Source: Nocardia carnea (GTDB taxonomy: Bacteria > Actinomycetota > Actinomycetes > Mycobacteriales > Mycobacteriaceae). From it: 64,000 nucleotides of DNA. Below are positions 43,824-51,577 of the stretch, in pieces (the stretch's first letter is position 1; every line of letters begins with the position of its first letter). Under the pieces are notes generated by a model. That model did not search any database. It had not been told where the DNA came from and saw only the letters and a program-made list of their open reading frames with translations. Position numbers and translations under genes: made by a program. The stretch spans positions 1 through 64,000 of the forward strand of contig NZ_JARWNW010000314.1 in the NCBI RefSeq assembly GCF_029868325.1, in the 5' to 3' direction.

Positions 43824-44438
43824 TCAAGGAGTTACCGAGGGCGGCAGGGGTCGCTGGGTGGGCTGTGATTCGCTCGGTGTCCAGACGTCGAAGGGGACCT
43901 GAAGTTGAACGGTGCCGGCCTTTTCGAAGGTGAAATCGAACGGGAAGGTCAGGCCGGGTGATGCGCCGGGGTCTTTCATGGTCACGGTGACGGTGATCGG
44001 CTGGTCGGGAGCGGCGCTCGGACCGAGATTCTGGATGGGTTCACCGGCGGCGAGAGCGGTCTGCGGGCGCAGTTCCAGCGCGGGACCCGAGCCTTCGATC
44101 TTCACCGATTCGGCAGCCGGTGAGGCGATCCCGGTCAGCCGGTCGGATTCGGTCTGGCTCGTATTCACGGCGGTGAAGGCCAGGCGGATATCGGTGTAGA
44201 ACGGTTTCGGCTGTTCGGCGACCTCGGCTTGGAGGTAGACGTTCTCGAGGTCGATGACGCCGATACTGCCGTCCGTACCGTTGATCGCCGCTTCCATTTC
44301 GGCGGTCTGGGTTTGCTGCCCGGCACTGCAACCGGTGACCAGGGCAACGGCCGACAGGACCGCCATCCACCATGCGGACGGGCGTCCCGGCCGGCGCGCC
44401 TGCCGGGTGGCTGTGCTGTCCGTATTCGCAGTACCCAC
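43824..44438 (-). CDS. LpqE-like lipoprotein (PCu(A)C-related)
   Basis: A 204-residue secreted lipoprotein: a basic start (ARRPGRPSAWW), hydrophobic stretch and lipobox VALVTGCSAG. The mature part is all-beta, with IGVIDLENVYLQAEV and LTFPFDFTFEKAGTVQLQVPFDVW, resembling mycobacterial LpqE and the PCu(A)C copper-chaperone fold, but without the His/Met copper ligands. GTG 44438 is the first start that leaves the upstream MMPL gene and keeps the signal. It follows the MMPL gene by 80 bases, perhaps as a periplasmic accessory. Confidence 0.72.
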   Translation of the reverse strand: MGTANTDSTATRQARRPGRPSAWWMAVLSAVALVTGCSAGQQTQTAEMEAAINGTDGSIGVIDLENVYLQAEVAEQPKPFYTDIRLAFTAVNTSQTESDRLTGIASPAAESVKIEGSGPALELRPQTALAAGEPIQNLGPSAAPDQPITVTVTMKDPGASPGLTFPFDFTFEKAGTVQLQVPFDVWTPSESQPTQRPLPPSVTP

Positions 44439-44518
44439 GCCGACCCGCGTACCCGGGGCCGCACTACCTACACCATGTAGAGGTTGCGGTTCGGATACGG
44501 CGGGTCGCGTGGTTGTGC

Positions 44519-46771
44519 TCAGCTCCCGGTGAGTACACGCTCCTCGGCGGGCGCCGGCTGTTCCGTATCGAGCCGCCGGGCGAGTCCTTCGCCTTCGATA
44601 TCGAAGGCGGGTACGAGCGGGGACAGCCATTTCGGCATCCACCAGATCCGCTCGCCCACGATCAGCATGACCGCGGGAACGATGAGCATGCGGACCAGGA
44701 ACGCATCCGCGAGCACACCCACCGCGAGCGCGAAACCGATGGATTTCAGGATGACATCGTCGACGAGCGCGAATCCGGCGAAAACGCCGATCATGATGAT
44801 CGCGGCGGCGACCACCACGCGGGCACTGTGGGCGAACCCGTCGATCACCGCCCGCCGCGCCGGGGTCCCGTGGACGTGGGCCTCACGCATCCGGGTGACG
44901 AGGAAGACCTCGTAGTCCATCGCGAGACCGAACAGGATCCCGGTCAGCAGGATAGGCAGGATGAACAGCACCGGGCTGGTGGTGTCCAGGCCGACGAGTT
45001 CGTTCAGCCAGCCCCACTGGAAGACCGCGACCGTGGCGCCGAGCGAGACACCGACCGAGAGCAGGAAGCCCAATGCGGCCTTGACCGGCACCCAGATCGA
45101 GCGGAACACCGCGATCAGCAGGATGATCGCCAGGCCCACCACTACGGCGAGGTAGATCGGGAACACCTCGGTGAGCTTGTCGGCGATATCGACGCCGACC
45201 GCGGTCTGGCCGGTGACCAGGGCACGGGCGCCGGTTTCCGACGGTAGATCGGCGACCGTGGTGCGGATATCGGCGACGAGGTCCTTGGTGGCCTGATCCG
45301 ACGGGCCGGAGGCCGGGATAACGGTGAGGGTGGCGAACCGGACCGTTTCGAGCTGCTGCGCGAACATCTGCCGGGCCTGCGGAGTATCGCTGGTGACCGC
45401 CGGGACGACGGTCGCGATATCGGAATCTGCTCGCCCGGCCATGTTCTGCAGGTCCTCGGTGACCGTTTGCACGGCCGCCGCGGGATCGGCGGCATGCGCG
45501 GTATCGACGACCACGACGAGCGGGCCGTTGGCGCCGGCGCCGAAGTTCTCCGAGATCAGGTCGTAGGCGATGCGGGCATCGCTATCGGCGGGTTTGCTGG
45601 AATCGTCGGGCAGCGCGAGCTGCATGGAGGTCATCGGCAGTGCGGCCACCGCGGCGACGGCGATACCGCCGGCGAGGGCGAGCCATTTGCGCCGGGCGAT
45701 ACCTTCCACCCAGCGGCGGCCGTGGGTGCGGTAATCCGTTTCGCCCGCCTGCTTCAGATAGCGCGGTTTGCCCTGCATGACCTTGTCGCCGGCGAAGCCG
45801 AGGATGGCCGGGAGCAGGGTGAGCGAGATGAGCACGGCGATCGCGACGGTGAACGCGCCGGCCAGGCCCATCTGGGTGAGGAACCCGATATTGCACACCG
45901 CCAGGCCCACCAGGGCGATGATGACCGTGGCCCCCGCGAAGACCACGGCCGAACCCGCGGTGCCGACCGCCCGTCCGGCGGCCTCCTCGAGCGAACGACC
46001 CGCGCGGACCTCGCTCTGGTATCGGGACATGATGAACAGGGCGTAGTCGATCCCGACCGCGAGGCCGAGCATGGTGCCGAGGGCGGGGGTCGTGGAGCCG
46101 AGTTCGACGAACCCGGTGAGGGTCGTGATGGCGAGCATCCCGATACCGACGCCGACGAGCGCGGTCAGCATCGGCATGCCGGCGGCCACCAGCGATCCGA
46201 AGGTGATCGCGAGTACCACCAGCGCCACGGCGATACCGACCACCTCGGCCAGCGGCATCTCGAATTCGCTCAGCGCATCACCACCGATGGCAACGGCCAG
46301 GCCCGCGTCTTCCGCGTTGTGGGCGGCGGTTTCCAGCGCCGAGCGGTCGGCGTCGGCGAGTTCGTTGGCGGTTTTGCTGTAGGTCACCGCGGCGTAGCCG
46401 ACCCGGCCGTCGGGGGAGAGGGTGCCGCCGGTGAAGGGGTCGGCCACCGATTGCACGTTCTCGGTCGACAGTTCGCGCAATGCTGTGGCGACCGCCGAGT
46501 TGTAGGCGGGTTCGGTGAGCGACCGGCCTTCGGGGGCCTCGAACACCACGCGCGCGGTCGCGCCGTCCGGGGACGCCTGCGGGCTGCGCTGTTCGATGAG
46601 TTCGAAGGCCTGGGTGGATTCGATACCGGGCAGTTCGAATTTATCGCTGGTCTTCCCGGATAATGTCGCCGCTCCGACCGCCAGAACGGCCAGCAGCACC
46701 ACCCAGATCGCCGCCACCGCCCTGCGGTGCACGAACGACCAGCGGCCGAGCCGGAACAACTGCCACGCCAT
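44519..46771 (-). CDS. MMPL family transporter (RND superfamily)
   Basis: A 750-residue exporter with about twelve membrane helices and two large extracytoplasmic loops (about 40-170 and 390-520). The proton-relay region shows GIDYALFIMSRYQ in the first half and LAMDYEVFLVTRMRE in the second, the GxDY pair of actinobacterial MMPL proteins. It exports lipids or drugs. GGAGGAAAG precedes ATG 46771. The divergent TetR gene and two symmetric operators between them indicate a repressor-controlled efflux system rather than a constitutive cell-envelope transporter. Confidence 0.92.
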   Translation of the reverse strand: MAWQLFRLGRWSFVHRRAVAAIWVVLLAVLAVGAATLSGKTSDKFELPGIESTQAFELIEQRSPQASPDGATARVVFEAPEGRSLTEPAYNSAVATALRELSTENVQSVADPFTGGTLSPDGRVGYAAVTYSKTANELADADRSALETAAHNAEDAGLAVAIGGDALSEFEMPLAEVVGIAVALVVLAITFGSLVAAGMPMLTALVGVGIGMLAITTLTGFVELGSTTPALGTMLGLAVGIDYALFIMSRYQSEVRAGRSLEEAAGRAVGTAGSAVVFAGATVIIALVGLAVCNIGFLTQMGLAGAFTVAIAVLISLTLLPAILGFAGDKVMQGKPRYLKQAGETDYRTHGRRWVEGIARRKWLALAGGIAVAAVAALPMTSMQLALPDDSSKPADSDARIAYDLISENFGAGANGPLVVVVDTAHAADPAAAVQTVTEDLQNMAGRADSDIATVVPAVTSDTPQARQMFAQQLETVRFATLTVIPASGPSDQATKDLVADIRTTVADLPSETGARALVTGQTAVGVDIADKLTEVFPIYLAVVVGLAIILLIAVFRSIWVPVKAALGFLLSVGVSLGATVAVFQWGWLNELVGLDTTSPVLFILPILLTGILFGLAMDYEVFLVTRMREAHVHGTPARRAVIDGFAHSARVVVAAAIIMIGVFAGFALVDDVILKSIGFALAVGVLADAFLVRMLIVPAVMLIVGERIWWMPKWLSPLVPAFDIEGEGLARRLDTEQPAPAEERVLTGS

Positions 46772-46793
46772 GCGCTTTCCTCCGAGCGATTAT

Positions 46794-46851
46794 GTGGACC
46801 TTGTGGTCCGGTTATGCTCAAGGGTAGAAGCGAGTGGACCCGAGGGTCCAC
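46794..46851. promoter_or_regulatory. Tandem TetR-type operators between the MMPL and TetR genes
   Basis: Site A is GTGGACC-TTGT-GGTCCG (46794-46810; GGACC/GGTCC arms). Site B is GTGGACCCGAGGGTCCAC (46834-46851; perfect 8-bp arms around GA). Their centres are 40 bp apart, about four helical turns, so two dimers would sit on the same face. Both lie in the divergent promoter region. Confidence 0.75.
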
Positions 46852-46894
46852 TTCGGCGAGGAAGTTGTGGAGCAACTCACCCTGCGCCCGGGAT

Positions 46895-46908
46895 GAGACG
46901 TGCGTCTC
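46895..46908 (+). repeat. Additional dyad in the TetR leader
   Basis: GAGACG-TG-CGTCTC is a perfect inverted repeat, 41 bases before the TetR start. Its sequence differs from the two GTGGACC operators, so it may be an mRNA hairpin or a site for another protein. Confidence 0.4.
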
Positions 46909-46948
46909 GATCCGGCAGGATGGATGCGGATTTCGTGGAGGCGACACC

Positions 46949-47578
46949 ATGACCGGTAGGACGGCAGCGCAGCCGGACACCGCGCGCGACGACGCGCAGA
47001 ACGATGACGCACAGAACTGGGCGGGTCGCCGGGCGGATGCCCGGCTGAACCACGAACGGGTGCTGGCCGCGGCCCGGGAAGTGTTCACCGAGCACGGGAT
47101 CGGCGCCACCATTCCGCAGGTCGCGGCCCGGGCCGGCGTCGGCAAGGCCACGGTCTACCGCAGCTACCCGACCAAGGCAGATCTGGTGCGGGCGCTGGCG
47201 CAGCAGCATATCGAGTGGTTCCACGAGCTCGCCGCCGCCGCGGTCGCGGCGGCGCGCGACGACGCCTACCGTGCGCTCGAGGACCTGCTGGAACAGGTGA
47301 CCGCCCGCCTGGCCCAGGACCGGTTGATGGTCGAGGTGCTCAGCGGTTTCGAAGGACTCGACCAGCGTCTGGGGGATCGGCTCGAAGAGCTGCTGACGCT
47401 GGGACGCAGGCAGGGCAGCCTGCGTGCGGACGCCACCGGGATGGATGTGCAGATCCTGGTGTCCGGTGTGGCCCGCGCGCTCATCGAGCTCGATATCCGG
47501 GACCCGGAGGTGTGGCGGCGCTACGCCCGTCTCGCCCTGGCCGCGTTACGCCCCGATCCCGCGCCGCCGGCCCCTTGA
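46949..47578 (+). CDS. TetR family repressor, divergent from the MMPL exporter
   Basis: A 209-residue TetR regulator with a ~30-residue acidic leader, then the DNA-binding domain RLNHERVLAAAREVFTEHGIG and VGKATVYRSYPTKADLV. The C-terminal domain matches the SbtR/TetR_C-like group loosely (RLAQDRLMVEVLSGF). GTGGAGG precedes ATG 46949. Divergent placement and two GTGGACC-type operators make it the likely repressor of the exporter and of itself. Confidence 0.9.
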   Translation: MTGRTAAQPDTARDDAQNDDAQNWAGRRADARLNHERVLAAAREVFTEHGIGATIPQVAARAGVGKATVYRSYPTKADLVRALAQQHIEWFHELAAAAVAAARDDAYRALEDLLEQVTARLAQDRLMVEVLSGFEGLDQRLGDRLEELLTLGRRQGSLRADATGMDVQILVSGVARALIELDIRDPEVWRRYARLALAALRPDPAPPAP

Positions 47579-47594
47579 CGTTCTCCGCGCAGAT

Positions 47595-47845
47595 TCATCC
47601 GCCGATATCGCGAGCCGGCAGATCGGCGACGGTCTCGCGGCGGACCAGTTCCCGGGCGTAAACGTCACTTACGGCGATCACCGGCGGCCTGCCAACACAG
47701 TTGTAGGAGGCCGACAGACGGTGGTGGTGGTAGGCGCCCGTACAGGGCACCGCCAGGAGATCGCCGGGCTGCAGGTCGACGGGTAACCGGATATCGGATA
47801 TCGCGGGCGAGAATATCGCCCGCCTCGCAAGTGAACGGCCGCTCG
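47595..47845 (-). pseudogene. Relic of a PLP decarboxylase (LysA-like) C-terminus
   Basis: Minus-strand translation gives LQPGDLLAVPCTGAYHHH, SASYNCVGRPPVIAVSD and LVRRETVADLPARD before TGA at 47595. This is the terminal beta-domain of diaminopimelate/ornithine-type decarboxylases (compare GDLLAV..TGAY, N..GRPAVVAVRDG, RRETVEDL). Upstream, TCEAGDILARDIRYPV continues the similarity in another frame, so there is a frameshift near 47785, and similarity ends near 47845 just after the flavohemoglobin stop. About 80 of ~440 residues remain. The gene is dead. Confidence 0.75.
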
Positions 47846-47858
47846 CTATCCGGTCATC

Positions 47859-49097
47859 TCACTCGGGCAGCAACCAGTCGTCCGGGCTGAAGAGTTCGAA
47901 GTGCATCCGCGACGGCTCAACTCCCGCGGCGGTCAGCTGAGCCCGTACCGACCGGAGGAACCCCGCACCGCCACACAGGTAGTAATCGGCCTCCGCGGGC
48001 AGCTCGAGATCGGACACGGTGAGCGTGCCGGCCCGGCCGTCTCCGGTGGGCTGTTCGTACCAGAGCTCGAGGGCAGCGTTCGGCAGTGCCGCCACGAGGT
48101 CGCGCTGGACCGACCGCAACGGGTGGGTGCCGGTATCGCGATCGGCATGGGCAACGAGCACCTGCCGCGGGGAGCCGGCGCCGGCGAGGTGTTCGAGGAT
48201 GCCGATCATCGGCGTGATACCGATTCCGGCCGAGATCAGCACCAGTGGTGTGGCCGCCGCGGGATCGAGGGTGAGGTCACCGAACGGCAGGGTGATTGTC
48301 AACGTGTCGCCCACGGCGATATGAGTCGTCAGGTGGGTCGAAACCTCCCCCGCAGGCTGATCCGGGGTGGCCGCCACCGGGCGTACCGCGAAGGCGAGCC
48401 GCCCGTCGCGCGGCGCCCGGACCAGGCTGTACTGCCGCAGCTGCCGGGCCCCGTCGGGCAACGTCGCGCCGACGGAAACGTACTGGCCGGGAAGGAAATC
48501 CGGTAGCGGCCGAGCGGGATCCGTGGATTCCACGACGAAGGTCACCACACCCGACGGGTCGTCGATACGCTCGGTGACCACCGTCTCGCGGAACACATCG
48601 CCCGGTTCCGCCCCGGCACCGGCATACAGTCCACGCTCGAACTCGATGAGAGTGTCGGCCATCAGCCAGTAGACGCGATCCCATGCCGCGGCGATGTCCG
48701 CGGTAACCGTTTCGGCGCCCAGCACTTCGACGATCGCGGCGAACAGATGCTCGTGCACCACCGGGTACTGCTCGGCCACGATGCCCAGGGAAGCGTGCTT
48801 GTGCCCGATCCGCGCGAGCATCTCCCGCGGATGCGGCAGTGCCGGATCCACCAGATGGGTGGCGAAGGTGGCTATCGATGCGGCCAGCGCCCGCTGTTGC
48901 GCGCCCTGTGCCTGGTTGCCGCGGTTGAACAGGCCGGTGAGCAGTTCGGGGTGGGCGGCGAACAACTTCTCGTAGAACAGGGCGGTGATGTCGTCGATAT
49001 GCGCAGCGATCACCGGAAGGGTCGCGCGGACCGTCTCGGCGTGGTGCGCCTCCAATTCTGCGGGAAGGTCCGGGGCCGATATCGCGACGGTTGTCAT
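47859..49097 (-). CDS. hmp: Flavohemoglobin, nitric oxide dioxygenase
   Basis: A 412-residue three-domain protein. The globin part (1-150) has the distal Tyr42 in LFYEKLF and the proximal histidine in RIGHKHASLGI (His101 by the family pattern). The FAD domain has RQYSLVRAP, and the NAD domain has AGIGITPMI and YYLCGGAGFL. It converts NO and oxygen to nitrate with NAD(P)H. GAGGAGAAC precedes ATG 49097. The NsrR gene lies upstream on the same strand, so NO-dependent derepression is expected. Confidence 0.95.
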   Translation of the reverse strand: MTTVAISAPDLPAELEAHHAETVRATLPVIAAHIDDITALFYEKLFAAHPELLTGLFNRGNQAQGAQQRALAASIATFATHLVDPALPHPREMLARIGHKHASLGIVAEQYPVVHEHLFAAIVEVLGAETVTADIAAAWDRVYWLMADTLIEFERGLYAGAGAEPGDVFRETVVTERIDDPSGVVTFVVESTDPARPLPDFLPGQYVSVGATLPDGARQLRQYSLVRAPRDGRLAFAVRPVAATPDQPAGEVSTHLTTHIAVGDTLTITLPFGDLTLDPAAATPLVLISAGIGITPMIGILEHLAGAGSPRQVLVAHADRDTGTHPLRSVQRDLVAALPNAALELWYEQPTGDGRAGTLTVSDLELPAEADYYLCGGAGFLRSVRAQLTAAGVEPSRMHFELFSPDDWLLPE

Positions 49098-49410
49098 GCT
49101 GTTCTCCTCGTCGAGCGGAATCGCGGCTCGAATGCCACGACAACACGGTATCCAATTCCGTGGCGGAAAATAGGTGCCGACGGCGTGAAGTAAATTACCC
49201 ACGGTTGTGCGGAATATGTCGTCGGCGCCACAGTGGTCGTCGAACGCGGACGAAACCGGTGATGCTGCAATGGAAGTGCTCGAAGAGGGAGGTGTCGCAC
49301 TGGTTCGGGAACGTGCTGGAAAAGAGTGTGAACCGATTTCCGGTGCAATTGATCCGTCGGCCGAACCGATGTTTTTGTATTGCGGTTGATATTTCCCGCA
49401 GACGGATTAT
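49098..49410. other. Interval between nsrR and hmp with hmp control sequences
   Basis: About 310 bases. TTCCG-TGG-CGGAA (49156-49168) and GTAAATTAC (49190-49198) are symmetric elements 60-100 bases before hmp and are candidate NsrR or promoter elements. The stretch 49260-49410 is less GC-rich. A 60-codon frame from GTG 49207 (+) exists but has no family similarity that I recognise and no strong ribosome site, so it is not called. Confidence 0.4.
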
Positions 49411-49854
49411 CTAACGTTCGGGAATTTCCGGCATATACAGTAATTGCACGGTTCGGCTGTCGACCAGATCGCCGAGCGTGTACCGGTCCAGATTCCGGTA
49501 GAAACTCTCCTGGGCGTCGGCCAGCATATGCCGCAACCGGCAGGCCGCGGCCAGCGGGCACGGGTTGGCGCCCACGCATTCCACGACCTCACCGCGCCCC
49601 TCCAGCCCGCGCACGATCTGACCGACGGTGGCCGTACGCCCGTGATCGGTGAGGAAGATGCCCCCGGTGCGGCCGCGGTGGGAATCCACCAGGCCCAGCT
49701 CGGCGAGCTTGGTCACTGCTTTCGCGATGTAGTGTTCCGACGCGTTCATCTGGCGGGCGACGAGTTTGACGGTGACCCGTTCGGCGGCCGCCCCGCTGAC
49801 GGCCAGGCGCATCATCACCCGCAGGCCGAGATCGCTGAAGCGGGACAGTTGCAC
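49411..49854 (-). CDS. nsrR: NsrR, Rrf2-family nitric-oxide-sensing repressor
   Basis: A 147-residue Rrf2 winged-helix protein, MQLSRFSDLGLRVMMRLAV at the start. Cys93, Cys99 and Cys105 (ECVGANPCPLAAAC) and Asp8 coincide in number with the four [4Fe-4S] ligands of S. coelicolor NsrR. NO destroys the cluster and relieves repression, typically of hmp and of nsrR itself. Translation starts at GTG 49854, close behind a -10 TAATAG; a 26-bp inverted repeat covers that promoter. It is followed on the same strand by hmp. Confidence 0.93.
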   Translation of the reverse strand: MQLSRFSDLGLRVMMRLAVSGAAAERVTVKLVARQMNASEHYIAKAVTKLAELGLVDSHRGRTGGIFLTDHGRTATVGQIVRGLEGRGEVVECVGANPCPLAAACRLRHMLADAQESFYRNLDRYTLGDLVDSRTVQLLYMPEIPER

Positions 49855-49867
49855 AGAGCCACTCTAT

Positions 49868-49893
49868 TAATTCGGTGTTTGAAAAGCGAATTA
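49868..49893. promoter_or_regulatory. Inverted repeat over the nsrR promoter
   Basis: TAATTCG (49868-49874) and CGAATTA (49887-49893) are perfect 7-bp arms around 12 nt. The left arm overlaps TAATAG on the minus strand (49869-49864), a likely -10. A site for autoregulation by NsrR is probable, though it is longer-spaced than some published sites. Confidence 0.55.
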
Positions 49894-49969
49894 TCCGGTG
49901 TGGTGCTGAACACGCTGAGGGCAGGCCATTTTTCCGGGTTGCAGCGCCGGCGCAGTGATCGGGCGTGCC

Positions 49970-51487
49970 CTATCGCAGCCGCTGGAGGGCCGGATGCTGC
50001 TGGATGGCGTGGCGTAATTCGTCGCGGTCGTCGAAGGCGTGGGTGGTGGTGCCGAAGGTTTGGACAGGGTCGTGTCCTCGACCGGCGACGACTACGACAT
50101 CACCGGGCTGGGCGAGCGCGGTGGCCAGGGCGATCGCCTCGGCGCGGCCGGGCTGGACGATGACTTCGGCGTGGCAGGCGGCGCGGGCGCCGGCGGCGAT
50201 ATCGCGGCGCAGTACGGCGGCGCTCTCGGAGAAGGGGCTTTCGTCGGTGACGATGACGGTGTCGGCGAACAGGCCCGCCGTCACCCCCAGCGGTCCGCGT
50301 TTACCCGGGTCGCGTTCACCCGTGGCCCCGATGACGACGATGACCTTGCCTGTGGTCAAGGAGCGGAGGTAGGGGAATTGCCGCTTCTGGCCCGCCGGGT
50401 TGTGCATGTAATCGACGAAGGCGAGGAAGGGCTGCCCGGCGTCGATCCGCTGCATACGGCCGGGAACGCAGTCCAGGCCTTCCATACCCGCGATGGCCGC
50501 GTCCAGATCGGTTCCGACCTGCGCGAGCGCGGCGATCGCGCCGAGCGCGTTGTCGGCCTGGTGTGCGCCCAGCAGTTTCAGCTCGACCGGGGCGCGGCGA
50601 CCGGCGCCGTGTACGACGAACGAGGTGCCGTGTTCGTCGGCGCGGATCCGGTCGGCGTAGAAGTCCGCGGCCGTGGACTGTGTCGAGAAGGTGCAGTGGG
50701 GGATGTCCAGGGTGGCTGCGAGGCGTTTGCCGTAGTCGTCATCGATGGAGACGACGGCGCAATCGCTGCGCTCGGGCGAGAACAGCTCGGCCTTTGCCGC
50801 GAAGTAGTCGTCGAGATCGCGGTGGAAATCCAGGTGGTCCGCGCTCAGATTGGTGAAGATACCGACACGGAAGTGGGTCCCCTCCACCCGGTTCAGTGCC
50901 AGGGCATGGCTGGACACTTCCATCGCGACGGCGCGGGCGCCTTCGGCGCGCAACGCTGCCAGTGTGCGTTGTAGTTCCCCGGCTTCCGGGGTGGTCCGCA
51001 CCGCCGGGCGCGCGCCCTGTGGCCCGCAGAGGGTGATACCGGTCAGCAGCCCGTTCTCGATGTTCGCGCCGCTCAGGCCGGCGCTGAGCAGGTAGCTCGT
51101 GCTGGTTTTTCCGTTGGTTCCGGTCACGCCGAAGACGTCGAGGTGCCGGGACGGTTCGCCGTAGAACCAGGAGGCGAGCGGGCCGAGTATGCGCCGCGGG
51201 TCGGCGACCACGAAGGTCGGGAGACCCGCGCAGGGCCGGTCGCTGATCGCCGCGATCGCGCCGCGTGCCGCGGCCTCGCCGGCGAAATCGGCGCCGTGAT
51301 GGTTCGCCCCGGGTAGCGCCGCGTACACCTCACCGGCGGAGACGAGCCGCGAATCCTGGCTGATGCCGGTAGCCGTCGCATCGGCGCAGGTCCAGGGCAG
51401 GCCCAGATACGCGGCCACATCGCGTAGTGCCCGCTGCGCCGGCGGGTTCGGGCGATCGACACTCCTGAACGGCGAGGTCATGGGCAC
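49970..51487 (-). CDS. MurE-like Mur ligase, atypical
   Basis: A 505-residue Mur ligase with the three MurE domains. The UDP-binding start has ISQDSRLVSAGEVYAALPG, the ATP loop GTNGKTSTS (~120-128), the carbamoylated-lysine region YFAAKAELF, and the C-terminal GATGERDPGKR. The amino-acid specificity motif, DNPR in meso-diaminopimelate MurE, reads TDESPFSES, and DYAHNP reads DYMHNP. It is not in a division/cell-wall cluster, so it is probably a paralogue that adds another residue or acts on another UDP- or nucleotide-linked substrate. GTG 51487 has GAGGTGG at good distance. Confidence 0.85.
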   Translation of the reverse strand: MPMTSPFRSVDRPNPPAQRALRDVAAYLGLPWTCADATATGISQDSRLVSAGEVYAALPGANHHGADFAGEAAARGAIAAISDRPCAGLPTFVVADPRRILGPLASWFYGEPSRHLDVFGVTGTNGKTSTSYLLSAGLSGANIENGLLTGITLCGPQGARPAVRTTPEAGELQRTLAALRAEGARAVAMEVSSHALALNRVEGTHFRVGIFTNLSADHLDFHRDLDDYFAAKAELFSPERSDCAVVSIDDDYGKRLAATLDIPHCTFSTQSTAADFYADRIRADEHGTSFVVHGAGRRAPVELKLLGAHQADNALGAIAALAQVGTDLDAAIAGMEGLDCVPGRMQRIDAGQPFLAFVDYMHNPAGQKRQFPYLRSLTTGKVIVVIGATGERDPGKRGPLGVTAGLFADTVIVTDESPFSESAAVLRRDIAAGARAACHAEVIVQPGRAEAIALATALAQPGDVVVVAGRGHDPVQTFGTTTHAFDDRDELRHAIQQHPALQRLR

Positions 51488-51577
51488 AGTGAACCACCTC
51501 GCCGCCGGATGCCGCGGTAACCGTGCCGCGTCGCGGTGCCGGGCATCGTCGAAGTGCCCGCGGGCCCGTTGCGGCGA

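Noticed and set aside
45467..46663. A 398-codon plus-strand frame opposite the MMPL gene
   Set aside because: Rich in Gly, Arg, Asp and His without fold signatures; antisense of membrane-helix codons.
49207..49389. A 60-codon plus-strand frame between hmp and nsrR
   Set aside because: No strong ribosome site and no recognisable similarity; overlaps probable promoter sequence.
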